Shown here one piece after another: positions 1 to 8,529 of a DNA stretch of 10,641 nt. Under the pieces are notes generated by a model. It saw nothing but the letters and a program-made list of their open reading frames with translations, searched no databases and was not told the DNA's origin. A program made the position numbers and the translations under genes. The stretch is from the NCBI GenBank assembly GCA_024654105.1, contig JANLID010000186.1:1-10641 (forward strand). Direction: 5' to 3'. The DNA comes from Gallionella sp. (lineage in GTDB: Bacteria; Pseudomonadota; Gammaproteobacteria; Burkholderiales; Gallionellaceae). How positions within the stretch are numbered: position 1 is the first letter of the stretch; every line of letters begins with the position of its first letter.

Positions 1-930
1 CAAAAGATTTCCGCCACCCAGGCTAAAGTGGTGATGGAGCCGTTTGAGCGCGGTTACGGCCATACATTGGGCAATGCATTACGGCGTATCTTGTTGTCCT
101 CCATGCCAGGTGCAGCTCCAACCGAGGTGAAAATGGCCGGCGTGTTGCATGAATACGCCACTATTGATGGCGTGCAGGAAGATGTCGTGGATATTTTGCT
201 GAACCTGAAGGGCGTGGTGCTGCGTCTGCACAATGTGCCGGAAGTCGTGCTGACCATCAAGAAAGAAGGTCAGAGTGTGGTGACGGCTGCCGATATCAGC
301 GGCAATGCCGATGTCGAAGTAGTCAATCCAGATCATGTGATTGCGCATCTGACGGCGGGCGGCAAGCTGGATATGCAAATCAAGGTTGAGCAGGGTCGCG
401 GTTATGTTTCGGCAACTTCCCGCCAGGTATCGAGCGAAACACGAGCGGTAGGCCATATCGCGCTGGATGCATCGTTCAGCCCAGTCAGTCGCGTCAGTTA
501 TGCGGTTGAAAGCGCGCGCGTCGAACAGCGTACTGACTTGGACAAACTGGTGATGAACATCGAGACCAATGGCGCGATTGATCCTGAGCAGGCAATTCGC
601 AACGCGGCACGCATTTTGCTCGATCAATTCTCCGTGTTTGCCGCGCTGGAAGGCACTGAGCCGGTTGCCGAGAAGGTTCAGGCACCCAAGGTTGATCCTA
701 TTCTGCTGCGTCCGGTGGATGATCTGGAATTGACTCCGCGCTCATCCAACTGCCTCAAGGCGCAAAGCATTCATTACATCGGCGATCTGATTCAATACAC
801 CGAAAATGAACTATTGCGCACCCCGAATCTGGGGCGCAAATCGCTGAACGAAATCAAGCAGGTTCTTGCCGAGCACAACTTGTCGCTGGGTATGAAGCTG
901 GAAAATTGGCCTGTTGCTGCCGCCCTTTAA
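1..930 (+). CDS. rpoA: DNA-directed RNA polymerase subunit alpha (5' end missing)
   Basis: RpoA dimerises to scaffold assembly of the beta and beta' subunits of RNA polymerase, and its C-terminal domain contacts promoter UP elements and activators. The frame is open from base 1 and gives 309 residues; by comparison with E. coli RpoA about 17 N-terminal residues lie outside the window. The N-terminal domain shows the block HTLGNALRRILLSSMPG and later RVEQRTDLDKLV. After a linker at about visible residues 215-232 comes the C-terminal domain, with RSSNCLKA (Arg247 visible numbering, matching E. coli Arg265, which binds DNA), HYIGDL and TPNLGRKSLNEIK. The protein ends in LENWPVAAAL, close to the E. 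coli end. rplQ follows after 38 bases in the same direction, the usual order at the end of the ribosomal protein operon. An initiation codon at the in-frame GTG at 28 would be wrong, because conserved sequence continues upstream of it. Confidence 0.98.
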   Translation, partial: QKISATQAKVVMEPFERGYGHTLGNALRRILLSSMPGAAPTEVKMAGVLHEYATIDGVQEDVVDILLNLKGVVLRLHNVPEVVLTIKKEGQSVVTAADISGNADVEVVNPDHVIAHLTAGGKLDMQIKVEQGRGYVSATSRQVSSETRAVGHIALDASFSPVSRVSYAVESARVEQRTDLDKLVMNIETNGAIDPEQAIRNAARILLDQFSVFAALEGTEPVAEKVQAPKVDPILLRPVDDLELTPRSSNCLKAQSIHYIGDLIQYTENELLRTPNLGRKSLNEIKQVLAEHNLSLGMKLENWPVAAAL

Positions 931-956
931 GCCGGCGCGACAATACGAGAAGTTAA

Positions 957-962
957 GAGAGG
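957..962 (+). promoter_or_regulatory. Ribosome binding site of rplQ
   Basis: GAGAGG lies six bases before the ATG at 969, a strong Shine-Dalgarno match. It fixes the rplQ start inside the short gap after rpoA, so rplQ can be translated from the rpoA transcript. Confidence 0.8.
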
Positions 963-968
963 TAAATC

Positions 969-1355
969 ATGCGTCACCGTTCAGGTTTAAGAAAACTCAA
1001 CCGCACCAGCAGCCACCGTTTGGCAATGTTTCGCAACATGACCGTGTCGCTGTTGCGTCACGAAGTCATCAAGACTACTCTGCCAAAAGCCAAGGAATTG
1101 CGCCGTGTCGCGGAACCAATCCTGACGCTGGGCAAGAATCCGAGTCTGGCAAATCGCCGTCTGGCGTTTGCTCGTTTGCGTGATCGTGAAATGGTCGTCA
1201 AATTGTTTGATGAACTTGGCCCGCGCTACGCAGCACGCAACGGTGGTTACCTGCGCATTCTCAAGTTCGGTTTTCGCCAGGGCGACAACGCTCCGATGGC
1301 GCTGATCGAGCTGATGGATCGCCCGGCAGAGGCCACAGCTGTTGATGCTGAGTAA
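969..1355 (+). CDS. rplQ: 50S ribosomal protein L17
   Basis: L17 is a component of the large ribosomal subunit. The 128-residue product begins MRHRSGLRKLNRTSSHR, the family signature start, followed by the block around residues 19-45 (AMFRNMTVSLLRHEVIKTT) and the later RNGGYLRILKFGFRQGDNAP segment, which is typical of the end of bacterial L17. Length matches the E. coli protein (127 residues). The ATG is preceded by a strong ribosome binding site. rplQ is the last gene of the operon here: an intrinsic terminator follows about 30 bases after the stop, and the next sequence is a pseudogene. No anomaly is visible. Confidence 0.98.
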   Translation: MRHRSGLRKLNRTSSHRLAMFRNMTVSLLRHEVIKTTLPKAKELRRVAEPILTLGKNPSLANRRLAFARLRDREMVVKLFDELGPRYAARNGGYLRILKFGFRQGDNAPMALIELMDRPAEATAVDAE

Positions 1356-1385
1356 CTATTACAGGCAAGGGATGTTTCAGGATTG

Positions 1386-1417
1386 AACAAAAAGCCGGGC
1401 TAGCCCGGCTTTTTGTT
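1386..1417 (+). terminator. Intrinsic terminator of the rpoA-rplQ operon
   Basis: A perfect palindrome: the GC-rich core GCCGGGC-TA-GCCCGGC (1394-1409) is flanked by an A-run on the left and TTTTTGTT on the right, so the hairpin is followed by a U-tract. Because the flanks are also complementary (AACAAAAA against TTTTTGTT), the structure could terminate transcription from either strand. It lies 31 bases after the rplQ stop, where the ribosomal operon would be expected to end. Confidence 0.92.
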
Positions 1418-1454
1418 TGGTACACTTTGCGGGTAAAGCAACAGGGAGAATGCA

Positions 1455-1908
1455 GTGTCGAATTGGTTCAAAGATAATTTACTATCCATCGACCACATAC
1501 CCGCTGGTGCGCCTCAACCGCATCACCGATGGTGCGACCGTCACCATCCTTGCCAAGATCGAAGGGCGCAATCCGGCCTATTCCGTCAAATGCCGCTGAA
1601 CCCCGGTCCGAACAAAATCCAGGGACTTGGCGCGGGCTTCGTGCCGGACACGCTCGATATGTCGCTGGTAGATGAGATCGAGCAAGTGACCAACGAAGAC
1701 GCGATGCTGTATGGCCGCCGTCTGGCGCTTGAAGAAGGCATCCTGTCCGGTATCTCCAGCGGCGCGGCAGTCGCTCGCCGTGCGCCAAGCCAAACGCCCT
1801 AAGAACGCCGGCAAGACCATCGTCGTCATTCTGCCCGACTCTGGCGAACGCTATCTCAGCTCGATCCTGTTCGAGGGAATGTTTGACGAAAAAGGACTCG
1901 CTGCGTAG
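1455..1908 (+). pseudogene. cysK: Cysteine synthase A remnant (internal deletion, two frameshifts)
   Basis: Intact CysK is a PLP enzyme of about 320 residues that makes cysteine from O-acetylserine and sulfide. Here only the two ends survive. The N-terminal part starts at GTG 1455 (GGGAG at 1444-1448) and reads SNWFKDNLLSIDHIP, then an extra C in the CCC at 1500-1502 shifts the frame; the shifted frame continues PLVRLNRI...GRNPAYSVKCR and keeps the PLP lysine (VKC). A TGA follows at 1597-1599. The sequence then jumps directly to the C-terminal part, PGPNKIQGLGAGFVP...EEGILSGISSGAAV. About 170-180 residues are missing, including the TSGNTG loop and the GTGGT phosphate-binding loop. A second extra base near 1773-1776 ends that frame at TAA 1800; the remaining frame reads VRQAKRPKNAGKTIVVILPDSGERYLSS and stops at 1908. 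No functional enzyme can be made. The order and identity of the fragments are clear; the deletion ends are inferred from E. coli CysK. Confidence 0.94.
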
Positions 1909-1922
1909 GCAATTCTGACAGC

Positions 1923-4745
<2,823 letters not shown>

Positions 4746-4776
4746 GCCAGGCTGCAAATGAGTAAAACGACCTGCC

Positions 4777-4805
4777 AATATACGCGAGTTTTGATGCTTC
4801 CCCAA
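4777..4805 (-). promoter_or_regulatory. Possible sigma70 promoter of uvrA
   Basis: Read on the minus strand, TTGGGG (4805-4800) and TATATT (4782-4777) are separated by exactly 17 bases. The -10 box matches the consensus at five of six positions, the -35 box at three. Transcription would start near 4770, giving a leader of about 25 bases before the ATG at 4745. This is a consensus-only prediction. It also argues against the longer uvrA frame, whose ATG at 4805 would fall inside the promoter. Confidence 0.5.
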
Positions 4806-4848
4806 ACAGCAGAGAGTGTTTGCCGCACGGTGCTAAGGTCTGAGTTAC

Positions 4849-5082
4849 TTACTCGCTTCTGATCCCGTACAGGGCTTGCAGCACCAGGCCGCGCAACAAC
4901 CATTCCGGGGGCACCGAGTAGCGCCCGCGCTCTTCGTAGATCGATGCAAACAGGCTGTCCAATTCGCGCAACGCCTGATTGAGTATTTCGCGGATGGCAA
5001 TCAGCGGATGACCGGCGGGGATATAATCCACCGTCTTTCTCATCACAAACAAGCCTTCTTGAGTTACATCAGCCCCACGCAT
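4849..5082 (-). pseudogene. Truncated IS5-family transposase, N-terminal stub
   Basis: The 77-residue frame starts at ATG 5082, behind a strong ribosome binding site (GGGAGG, 5092-5087 on the minus strand). It contains the N-terminal domain seen in IS5-type transposases (DUF772-like): VDYIPAGHPLIAIREIL, then ASIYEERGRYSVPPEWLLRG, then LVLQALYGIRSE. In the full-length family the RSE motif continues into RQL/RLM and on to the catalytic DDE domain. Here the frame ends in TAA right after RSE (4849-4851), so nearly all of a transposase of over 300 residues is absent and no DDE residue remains. The downstream end of the element is not recognisable before the uvrA promoter. The upstream inverted repeat should lie between 5083 and about 5215 but I could not identify it. 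The stub cannot transpose; whether a short peptide is still made is unknown. Confidence 0.8.
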
Positions 5083-5164
5083 GTTGCCTCCCGCTTTCGT
5101 TTTGATTCGACACATGCATTAACGCTTCATGCTCATTATGGATGACATGTTTTGAGGGATAATT

Positions 5165-5578
5165 TCAACAAACTGTTAATGGGCAATTTGGGATTATGGA
5201 AAGTTCAATAGAGCAAAACACTGCCGCGACTACCTTGCGGTCTTCTGCCACCAGAATGTTGTAGGTGCGGCATGCTGCCGGTGTGGTCATGAACTCCACA
5301 GCAATGCCTGCATCGGTCAGCGTGCGGTATAGGCGCGGGTGAGCGAAGCGTTGCTGTGCGCCGGTTCCAAGCAGTAGTACATCGGGTTTGAGATCGATGA
5401 AATAGGCGAAGCTTGTCTCGCGCAACTCATCGAAGCCGGTGACCCCCCAATCGCTGCGCACCTCGTTGGCGCGTACCACGATACTGGTGTCGAAGCGTTC
5501 GCCGTTGACCATAATGTAATCGGCACCGTGGGCGGTGAACAGTTTGGTATCGCCGAGATTGGCGAGATATAGTTTCAA
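5165..5578 (-). CDS. Mth938-like / DUF498 domain protein
   Basis: A 137-residue protein of the Mth938-like (DUF498/DUF598) family, whose bacterial members have no settled biochemical role; a mitochondrial relative, NDUFAF3, helps complex I assembly. Supporting motifs: YIMVNGERFDTSIVV near the start, LKPDVLLLGTG (residues about 63-73), QQRFAHP, and the hallmark MTTPAACRTYNILVAEDRKVVAA. The start is TTG at 5578, giving MKLYLANLG as in relatives; GGAG at 5590-5587 on the minus strand lies eight bases upstream. Family members, as I remember them, usually end a few residues after the 'AAA' following the AEGR motif. Here the frame runs on for about 16 residues of unlike sequence (from FCSIELSII) to the TGA at 5165, next to the IS stub. 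No signal peptide or membrane segment is seen. It is divergent from alaA, with 128 bases between starts. Confidence 0.85.
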   Translation of the reverse strand: MKLYLANLGDTKLFTAHGADYIMVNGERFDTSIVVRANEVRSDWGVTGFDELRETSFAYFIDLKPDVLLLGTGAQQRFAHPRLYRTLTDAGIAVEFMTTPAACRTYNILVAEDRKVVAAVFCSIELSIIPNCPLTVC

Positions 5579-5594
5579 TGCGTGTTCTCCATTT

Positions 5595-5615
5595 GCTGCG
5601 CAGGGGCTGCGCAGG
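5595..5615. repeat. 10-bp direct repeat in the alaA/DUF498 intergenic region
   Basis: GCTGCGCAGG occurs at 5595-5604 and again at 5606-5615 with one base between, an 11-base period. It lies in the divergent intergenic region, 17 bases upstream of the TTG start of the DUF498 gene. An 11-base period is close to one helical turn, so a regulator site is conceivable, but chance duplication is as likely. Confidence 0.6.
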
Positions 5616-5706
5616 TAAAATCGCGCTCCTTGCGGTGATTGCGTGCGTGACCAGATTCTATCATTGAGCTGAAGCGCATCGTCCTGAACAATTTGAGTGA
5701 GAAATC

Positions 5707-6942
5707 GTGAAGCCCATCCTGAAATCGACCAAGCTTTCCAACGTGTGCTACGACATCCGTGGGCCGGTGATGGAACGCGCCAAGCAGATGGAGGAAGAGG
5801 GGCAGCGCATCATCAAGCTGAATATCGGCAATCTTGCGCCGTTCGGTTTTGAGGCACCGGAAGAAATCCAGCAGGATGTGATTCTGAACCTGCCGAATTC
5901 GTCCGGCTATTCCGATTCCAAGGGCTTGTTCGCGGCGCGCAAGGCCATCATGCATTATTGCCAGTCGAAGAAAATCGCCGGTGTCGGGCTGGAAGATATC
6001 TATATCGGCAACGGCGCGTCGGAACTGATCGTGATGGCGATGCAGGGGTTGCTCAACACCGGCGACGAAGTGCTGATTCCCGCGCCCGACTATCCGCTGT
6101 GGACGGCGGCAGTCACGCTGGCAGGCGGCACGCCGCGCCATTACTTATGTGACGAGCATAACGGGTGGATGCCGGACCTTGCCGATATGCGCCGCAAGAT
6201 TACGCCGAATACCCGCGCCATCGTTATCATCAACCCGAACAATCCGACCGGTGCGCTGTATTCCGATGAACTGCTGCGCGAGGTGGTGGAGATTGCCCGC
6301 AAGCATCAGCTCATCGTCTTCGCCGACGAAATCTACGACAAGATGTTGTACGACGGCGCGACGCATACCTCGATCGCTTCGATGGCTGACGATGTGTTGT
6401 TCCTTACCCTGAACGGCCTATCGAAGAACTACCGCGCCTGCGGTTACCGCGCCGGCTGGATGGTGGTGTCGGGCGAGAAGAAGCACGCGCAGGATTACAT
6501 CAATGGCTTGACCATCTTGGCCTCGATGCGGCTGTGCTCCAACGTGCCCGGCCAGTTCGCCATCCAGACCGCGCTGGGCGGATATCAGAGCATCAATGAC
6601 CTGGTCGCCCCCGGCGGGCGCTTGTGCAAGCAGCGCGATCTGGCTTACCAGTTGCTTACCGCCATTCCCGGCGTGACCTGCGTCAAGCCCAAGGCTGCGC
6701 TGTATCTGTTCCCGCGCCTCGATCCGGAGATTTATCCGATCGAGGACGACCAGCAATTTATCCTCGAACTGCTGGAAGAAGAAAAAGTGCTGGTGGTGCA
6801 GGGCAGCGGTTTCAACTGGATACATCCCGATCATTTTCGCGTGGTATTCCTGCCGATCGTGGATGACCTGGCTGAAGCCATCGGGCGCATTGCGCGCTTT
6901 CTGGAAAGTTACCGCAAGCAACACGGCACAGATAAGGCGTGA
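5707..6942 (+). CDS. alaA: Alanine/glutamate-pyruvate aminotransferase (AlaA type)
   Basis: A class I fold aminotransferase that in E. coli AlaA makes alanine from pyruvate and glutamate. The 411-residue protein aligns in register with E. coli AlaA from near the start (KPILKSTKLSNVCYDIRGPV) onward. PLP-site features: GNGASELI (101-108), DYPLWTA, NPNNPTG (176-182), ADEIYDK (206-212), the Schiff-base lysine K240 in NGLSKNYRACGYRAGW, and carboxylate-binding R378 in DHFRVV. Residue 43 is Leu (codon CTT at 5833) where E. coli has Pro in GNPAPFGF; this may be normal in this lineage. The GTG at 5707 is chosen because it gives the family start; its ribosome binding site is weak (GAGTGAG). hom lies downstream after 93 bases that contain a repeat. 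Neighbouring homoserine/threonine genes suggest a biosynthetic role, but substrate choice is inferred; another class I aminotransferase activity is possible. Confidence 0.92.
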   Translation: MKPILKSTKLSNVCYDIRGPVMERAKQMEEEGQRIIKLNIGNLAPFGFEAPEEIQQDVILNLPNSSGYSDSKGLFAARKAIMHYCQSKKIAGVGLEDIYIGNGASELIVMAMQGLLNTGDEVLIPAPDYPLWTAAVTLAGGTPRHYLCDEHNGWMPDLADMRRKITPNTRAIVIINPNNPTGALYSDELLREVVEIARKHQLIVFADEIYDKMLYDGATHTSIASMADDVLFLTLNGLSKNYRACGYRAGWMVVSGEKKHAQDYINGLTILASMRLCSNVPGQFAIQTALGGYQSINDLVAPGGRLCKQRDLAYQLLTAIPGVTCVKPKAALYLFPRLDPEIYPIEDDQQFILELLEEEKVLVVQGSGFNWIHPDHFRVVFLPIVDDLAEAIGRIARFLESYRKQHGTDKA

Positions 6943-7026
6943 AATGTGAAAGGGGAAATGTGAAACGCAAAATCATTCACGCTTCGCCCCCAACACATTT
7001 CACTTTTCACATTTCACTTTTCACAT
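6939..7026. repeat. 14-bp tandem repeat forming a long imperfect inverted repeat
   Basis: CACATTTCACTTTT occurs twice back to back (6994-7007 and 7008-7021), followed by the first five bases of a third copy (7022-7026). A related, inverted block occupies 6939-6962 and overlaps the alaA stop codon. The 24-base arms 6939-6962 and 6994-7017 are complementary at 22 of 24 positions, with a 31-base loop. RNA from this region could form a long AT-rich stem-loop ending 18 bases before the hom start. No U-tract follows, so it does not look like a standard terminator. Confidence 0.9.
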
Positions 7027-7039
7027 GGTTAAGTTATGA
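7025..7039 (+). other. Four-codon mini-ORF overlapping the hom start
   Basis: ATG at 7025 opens a frame of four codons (MVKL) whose TGA at 7037-7039 overlaps the hom ATG (7036-7038) as ATGA, the arrangement seen in translational coupling. No good ribosome binding site precedes it, and its ATG lies in the last partial repeat unit. It is probably coincidental. Confidence 0.25.
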
Positions 7040-8409
7040 AAACGAGCAAAGCGGGTTTCGGTGAAGGCTCACGTGAGCAAGGCGAACGTTATGCCGGAAC
7101 CAAACCAATCAACGTAGGACTCCTCGGTATCGGCACGGTAGGCGGCGGCACTTTCACCGTGTTGCGGCGCAACGCGGAAGAGATTGCGCGCCGTGCCGGA
7201 CGCCCGATCCGCATCACCGTGGTGGCCGAGCGCAATCTGGAGCTGGCGAAGCAAGTCACCGGCGGCGCATGCCGCATTTCCGACGACGCCTTTTCCGTAG
7301 TGGCCGACCCGGAAGTGGATATCGTCGTCGAACTGATCGGCGGTTGCGGTGTGGCGAAAGACCTGGTGCTGAAAGCGATCGCGAACGGCAAGCATGTGGT
7401 CACCGCCAACAAGGCGTTGCTGGCGATGCACGGCAACGAGATTTTCAAGGCGGCGCAGGACAAGGGTGTGATGGTTGCGTTCGAGGCGGCGGTGGCGGGC
7501 GGTATCCCGATCATCAAGGCGCTGCGCGAAGGCTTGACCGCGAACCGCATCCAGTGGATTGCCGGGATCATCAACGGCACCACCAATTTCATCCTGTCCG
7601 AGATGCGCGACAAGGGCCTGAGCTTTGATACCGTACTGAAAGAGGCGCAGCGCCTGGGCTACGCCGAAGCCGACCCGACCTTCGACATCGAAGGCGTGGA
7701 CGCGGCGCACAAGATCACCATCCTGTCCGCGCTGGCATTCGGCATCCCGATGCAGTTTGACAAGGCGTACATCGAGGGCATCTCCAAACTGGATGCGACG
7801 GATATCAAATATGCCGAACAGCTCGGCTATCGCATCAAGCTGCTCGGCATCACCAGACGCACGCCGGAAGGGGTAGAACTGCGCGTGCATCCGACCTTGA
7901 TTCCGGCCAAACGCCTGATCGCCAACGTGGAGGGCGCAATGAACGCGGTGCTGGTGCAGGGCGATGCGGTCGGCTCGACGCTGTATTACGGCAAGGGCGC
8001 AGGCGCGGAACCCACCGCCAGCGCGGTGATCGCCGACCTGGTTGATGTGACGCGCATGCACACCGCCGACCCGGAACACCGCGTGCCGCATCTGGCGTTC
8101 CAGCCTGACCAATTGTCCGATTTGCCGATCCTGCCGATGGACGAAGTCACCACCAGTTACTACCTGCGCCTGCGCGTGCAGGACAAGCCGGGCGTGCTGG
8201 CCGACATCACGCGCATCCTTGCCGGCGAGCAGATTTCCATCGATGCGGTGATTCAGAAAGAACCCGCCGAAGGCGAAGAGCAGACCGACCTGATCATGCT
8301 CACCCACCAGACGCGCGAGAAGCGCATCAACGCGGCGATCGCGAGGATGGAAGCTCTGCCGGTAGTGGCGGGCAAGGTGACGCGCCTGCGGCTGGAGCAA
8401 CTCGGTTGA
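7036..8409 (+). CDS. hom: Homoserine dehydrogenase with C-terminal ACT domain
   Basis: Hom reduces aspartate semialdehyde to homoserine with NAD(P)H, the branch point to threonine and methionine. The 457-residue protein has a Rossmann motif GIGTVG (31-36), VTANKALLA (K126), INGTTNFIL (180-187), and GYAEADPTFDIEGVDAAHK (208-226) with catalytic Asp217 and Lys226. An ACT domain covers about 373-457 (YYLRLRVQDKPGVLADI), as in monofunctional enzymes that are feedback-inhibited by threonine. There is no fused aspartokinase. The conserved start is normally close to KPINVGLLG; here about 22 extra residues precede it. ATG 7036 is nevertheless the only possible start: there is no in-frame ATG, GTG or TTG between it and KPINV, and an in-frame TAA lies at 7030-7032. 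The ribosome binding site is weak. It sits between alaA and thrC in the same direction, with a repeat on each side. Confidence 0.97.
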   Translation: MKTSKAGFGEGSREQGERYAGTKPINVGLLGIGTVGGGTFTVLRRNAEEIARRAGRPIRITVVAERNLELAKQVTGGACRISDDAFSVVADPEVDIVVELIGGCGVAKDLVLKAIANGKHVVTANKALLAMHGNEIFKAAQDKGVMVAFEAAVAGGIPIIKALREGLTANRIQWIAGIINGTTNFILSEMRDKGLSFDTVLKEAQRLGYAEADPTFDIEGVDAAHKITILSALAFGIPMQFDKAYIEGISKLDATDIKYAEQLGYRIKLLGITRRTPEGVELRVHPTLIPAKRLIANVEGAMNAVLVQGDAVGSTLYYGKGAGAEPTASAVIADLVDVTRMHTADPEHRVPHLAFQPDQLSDLPILPMDEVTTSYYLRLRVQDKPGVLADITRILAGEQISIDAVIQKEPAEGEEQTDLIMLTHQTREKRINAAIARMEALPVVAGKVTRLRLEQLG

Positions 8410-8432
8410 CGACTTCATTTCCCCGCAAAAAA

Positions 8433-8509
8433 GTAGGATGGGTTGAGCAACGCGATACCCATAGCTGTGAATTTCAATGTTGGGTATCGCTGCGCTCCAC
8501 CCAACCTAC
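8433..8509. repeat. Palindromic dispersed-type repeat between hom and thrC
   Basis: The arms 8433-8463 (starting GTAGGATGGGTTGAGC) and 8479-8509 (ending CCACCCAACCTAC) are complementary at about 24 of 31 positions, around a loop of 15 bases. Both arms share the inner block GCGATACCCA or its complement. The GTAGG(A/T)TGGGT...CGATACCCA pattern matches a palindromic intergenic sequence that I recall as common in many bacterial genomes, so this is probably a copy of a dispersed repeat. It lies entirely between the hom stop and the thrC ribosome binding site. It could act as an RNA hairpin that alters the hom/thrC message ratio; no U-tract follows. Confidence 0.85.
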
Positions 8510-8517
8510 CTGATGTT

Positions 8518-8521
8518 GAGG
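8518..8521 (+). promoter_or_regulatory. Ribosome binding site of thrC
   Basis: GAGG lies eight bases before the ATG at 8530 and supports that start over the longer open frame, which begins inside the palindromic repeat. Confidence 0.65.
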
Positions 8522-8529
8522 CAATACGA

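Noticed and set aside
4746..4805. Longer uvrA starting at ATG 4805
   Set aside because: The extra 20 residues do not match the family, the ATG overlaps the likely -35 box, and ATG 4745 gives the standard 940-residue protein.
4841..5067. TGAGTTAC present at 4841-4848 and 5060-5067, possible target-site duplication
   Set aside because: The second copy lies inside the transposase reading frame, so it cannot be a target duplication; an 8-mer match over this distance can arise by chance.
5659..5664. TATCAT as a -10 box for alaA
   Set aside because: No acceptable -35 box is found 16-18 bases upstream.
5833..5835. Leu43 in AlaA where E. coli has Pro (GNPAPFGF)
   Set aside because: Leu at this position may be common in betaproteobacterial homologs; without an alignment it cannot be called unusual.
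7069..8418. 449-codon open frame opposite hom
   Set aside because: It is antisense to hom and is kept open by the codon bias of that gene. No family resemblance is seen.
8443..8529. Longer thrC starting at TTG 8443
   Set aside because: The 29 extra codons are encoded by the palindromic repeat and its flank. ATG 8530 gives the family N-terminus and has GAGG upstream.
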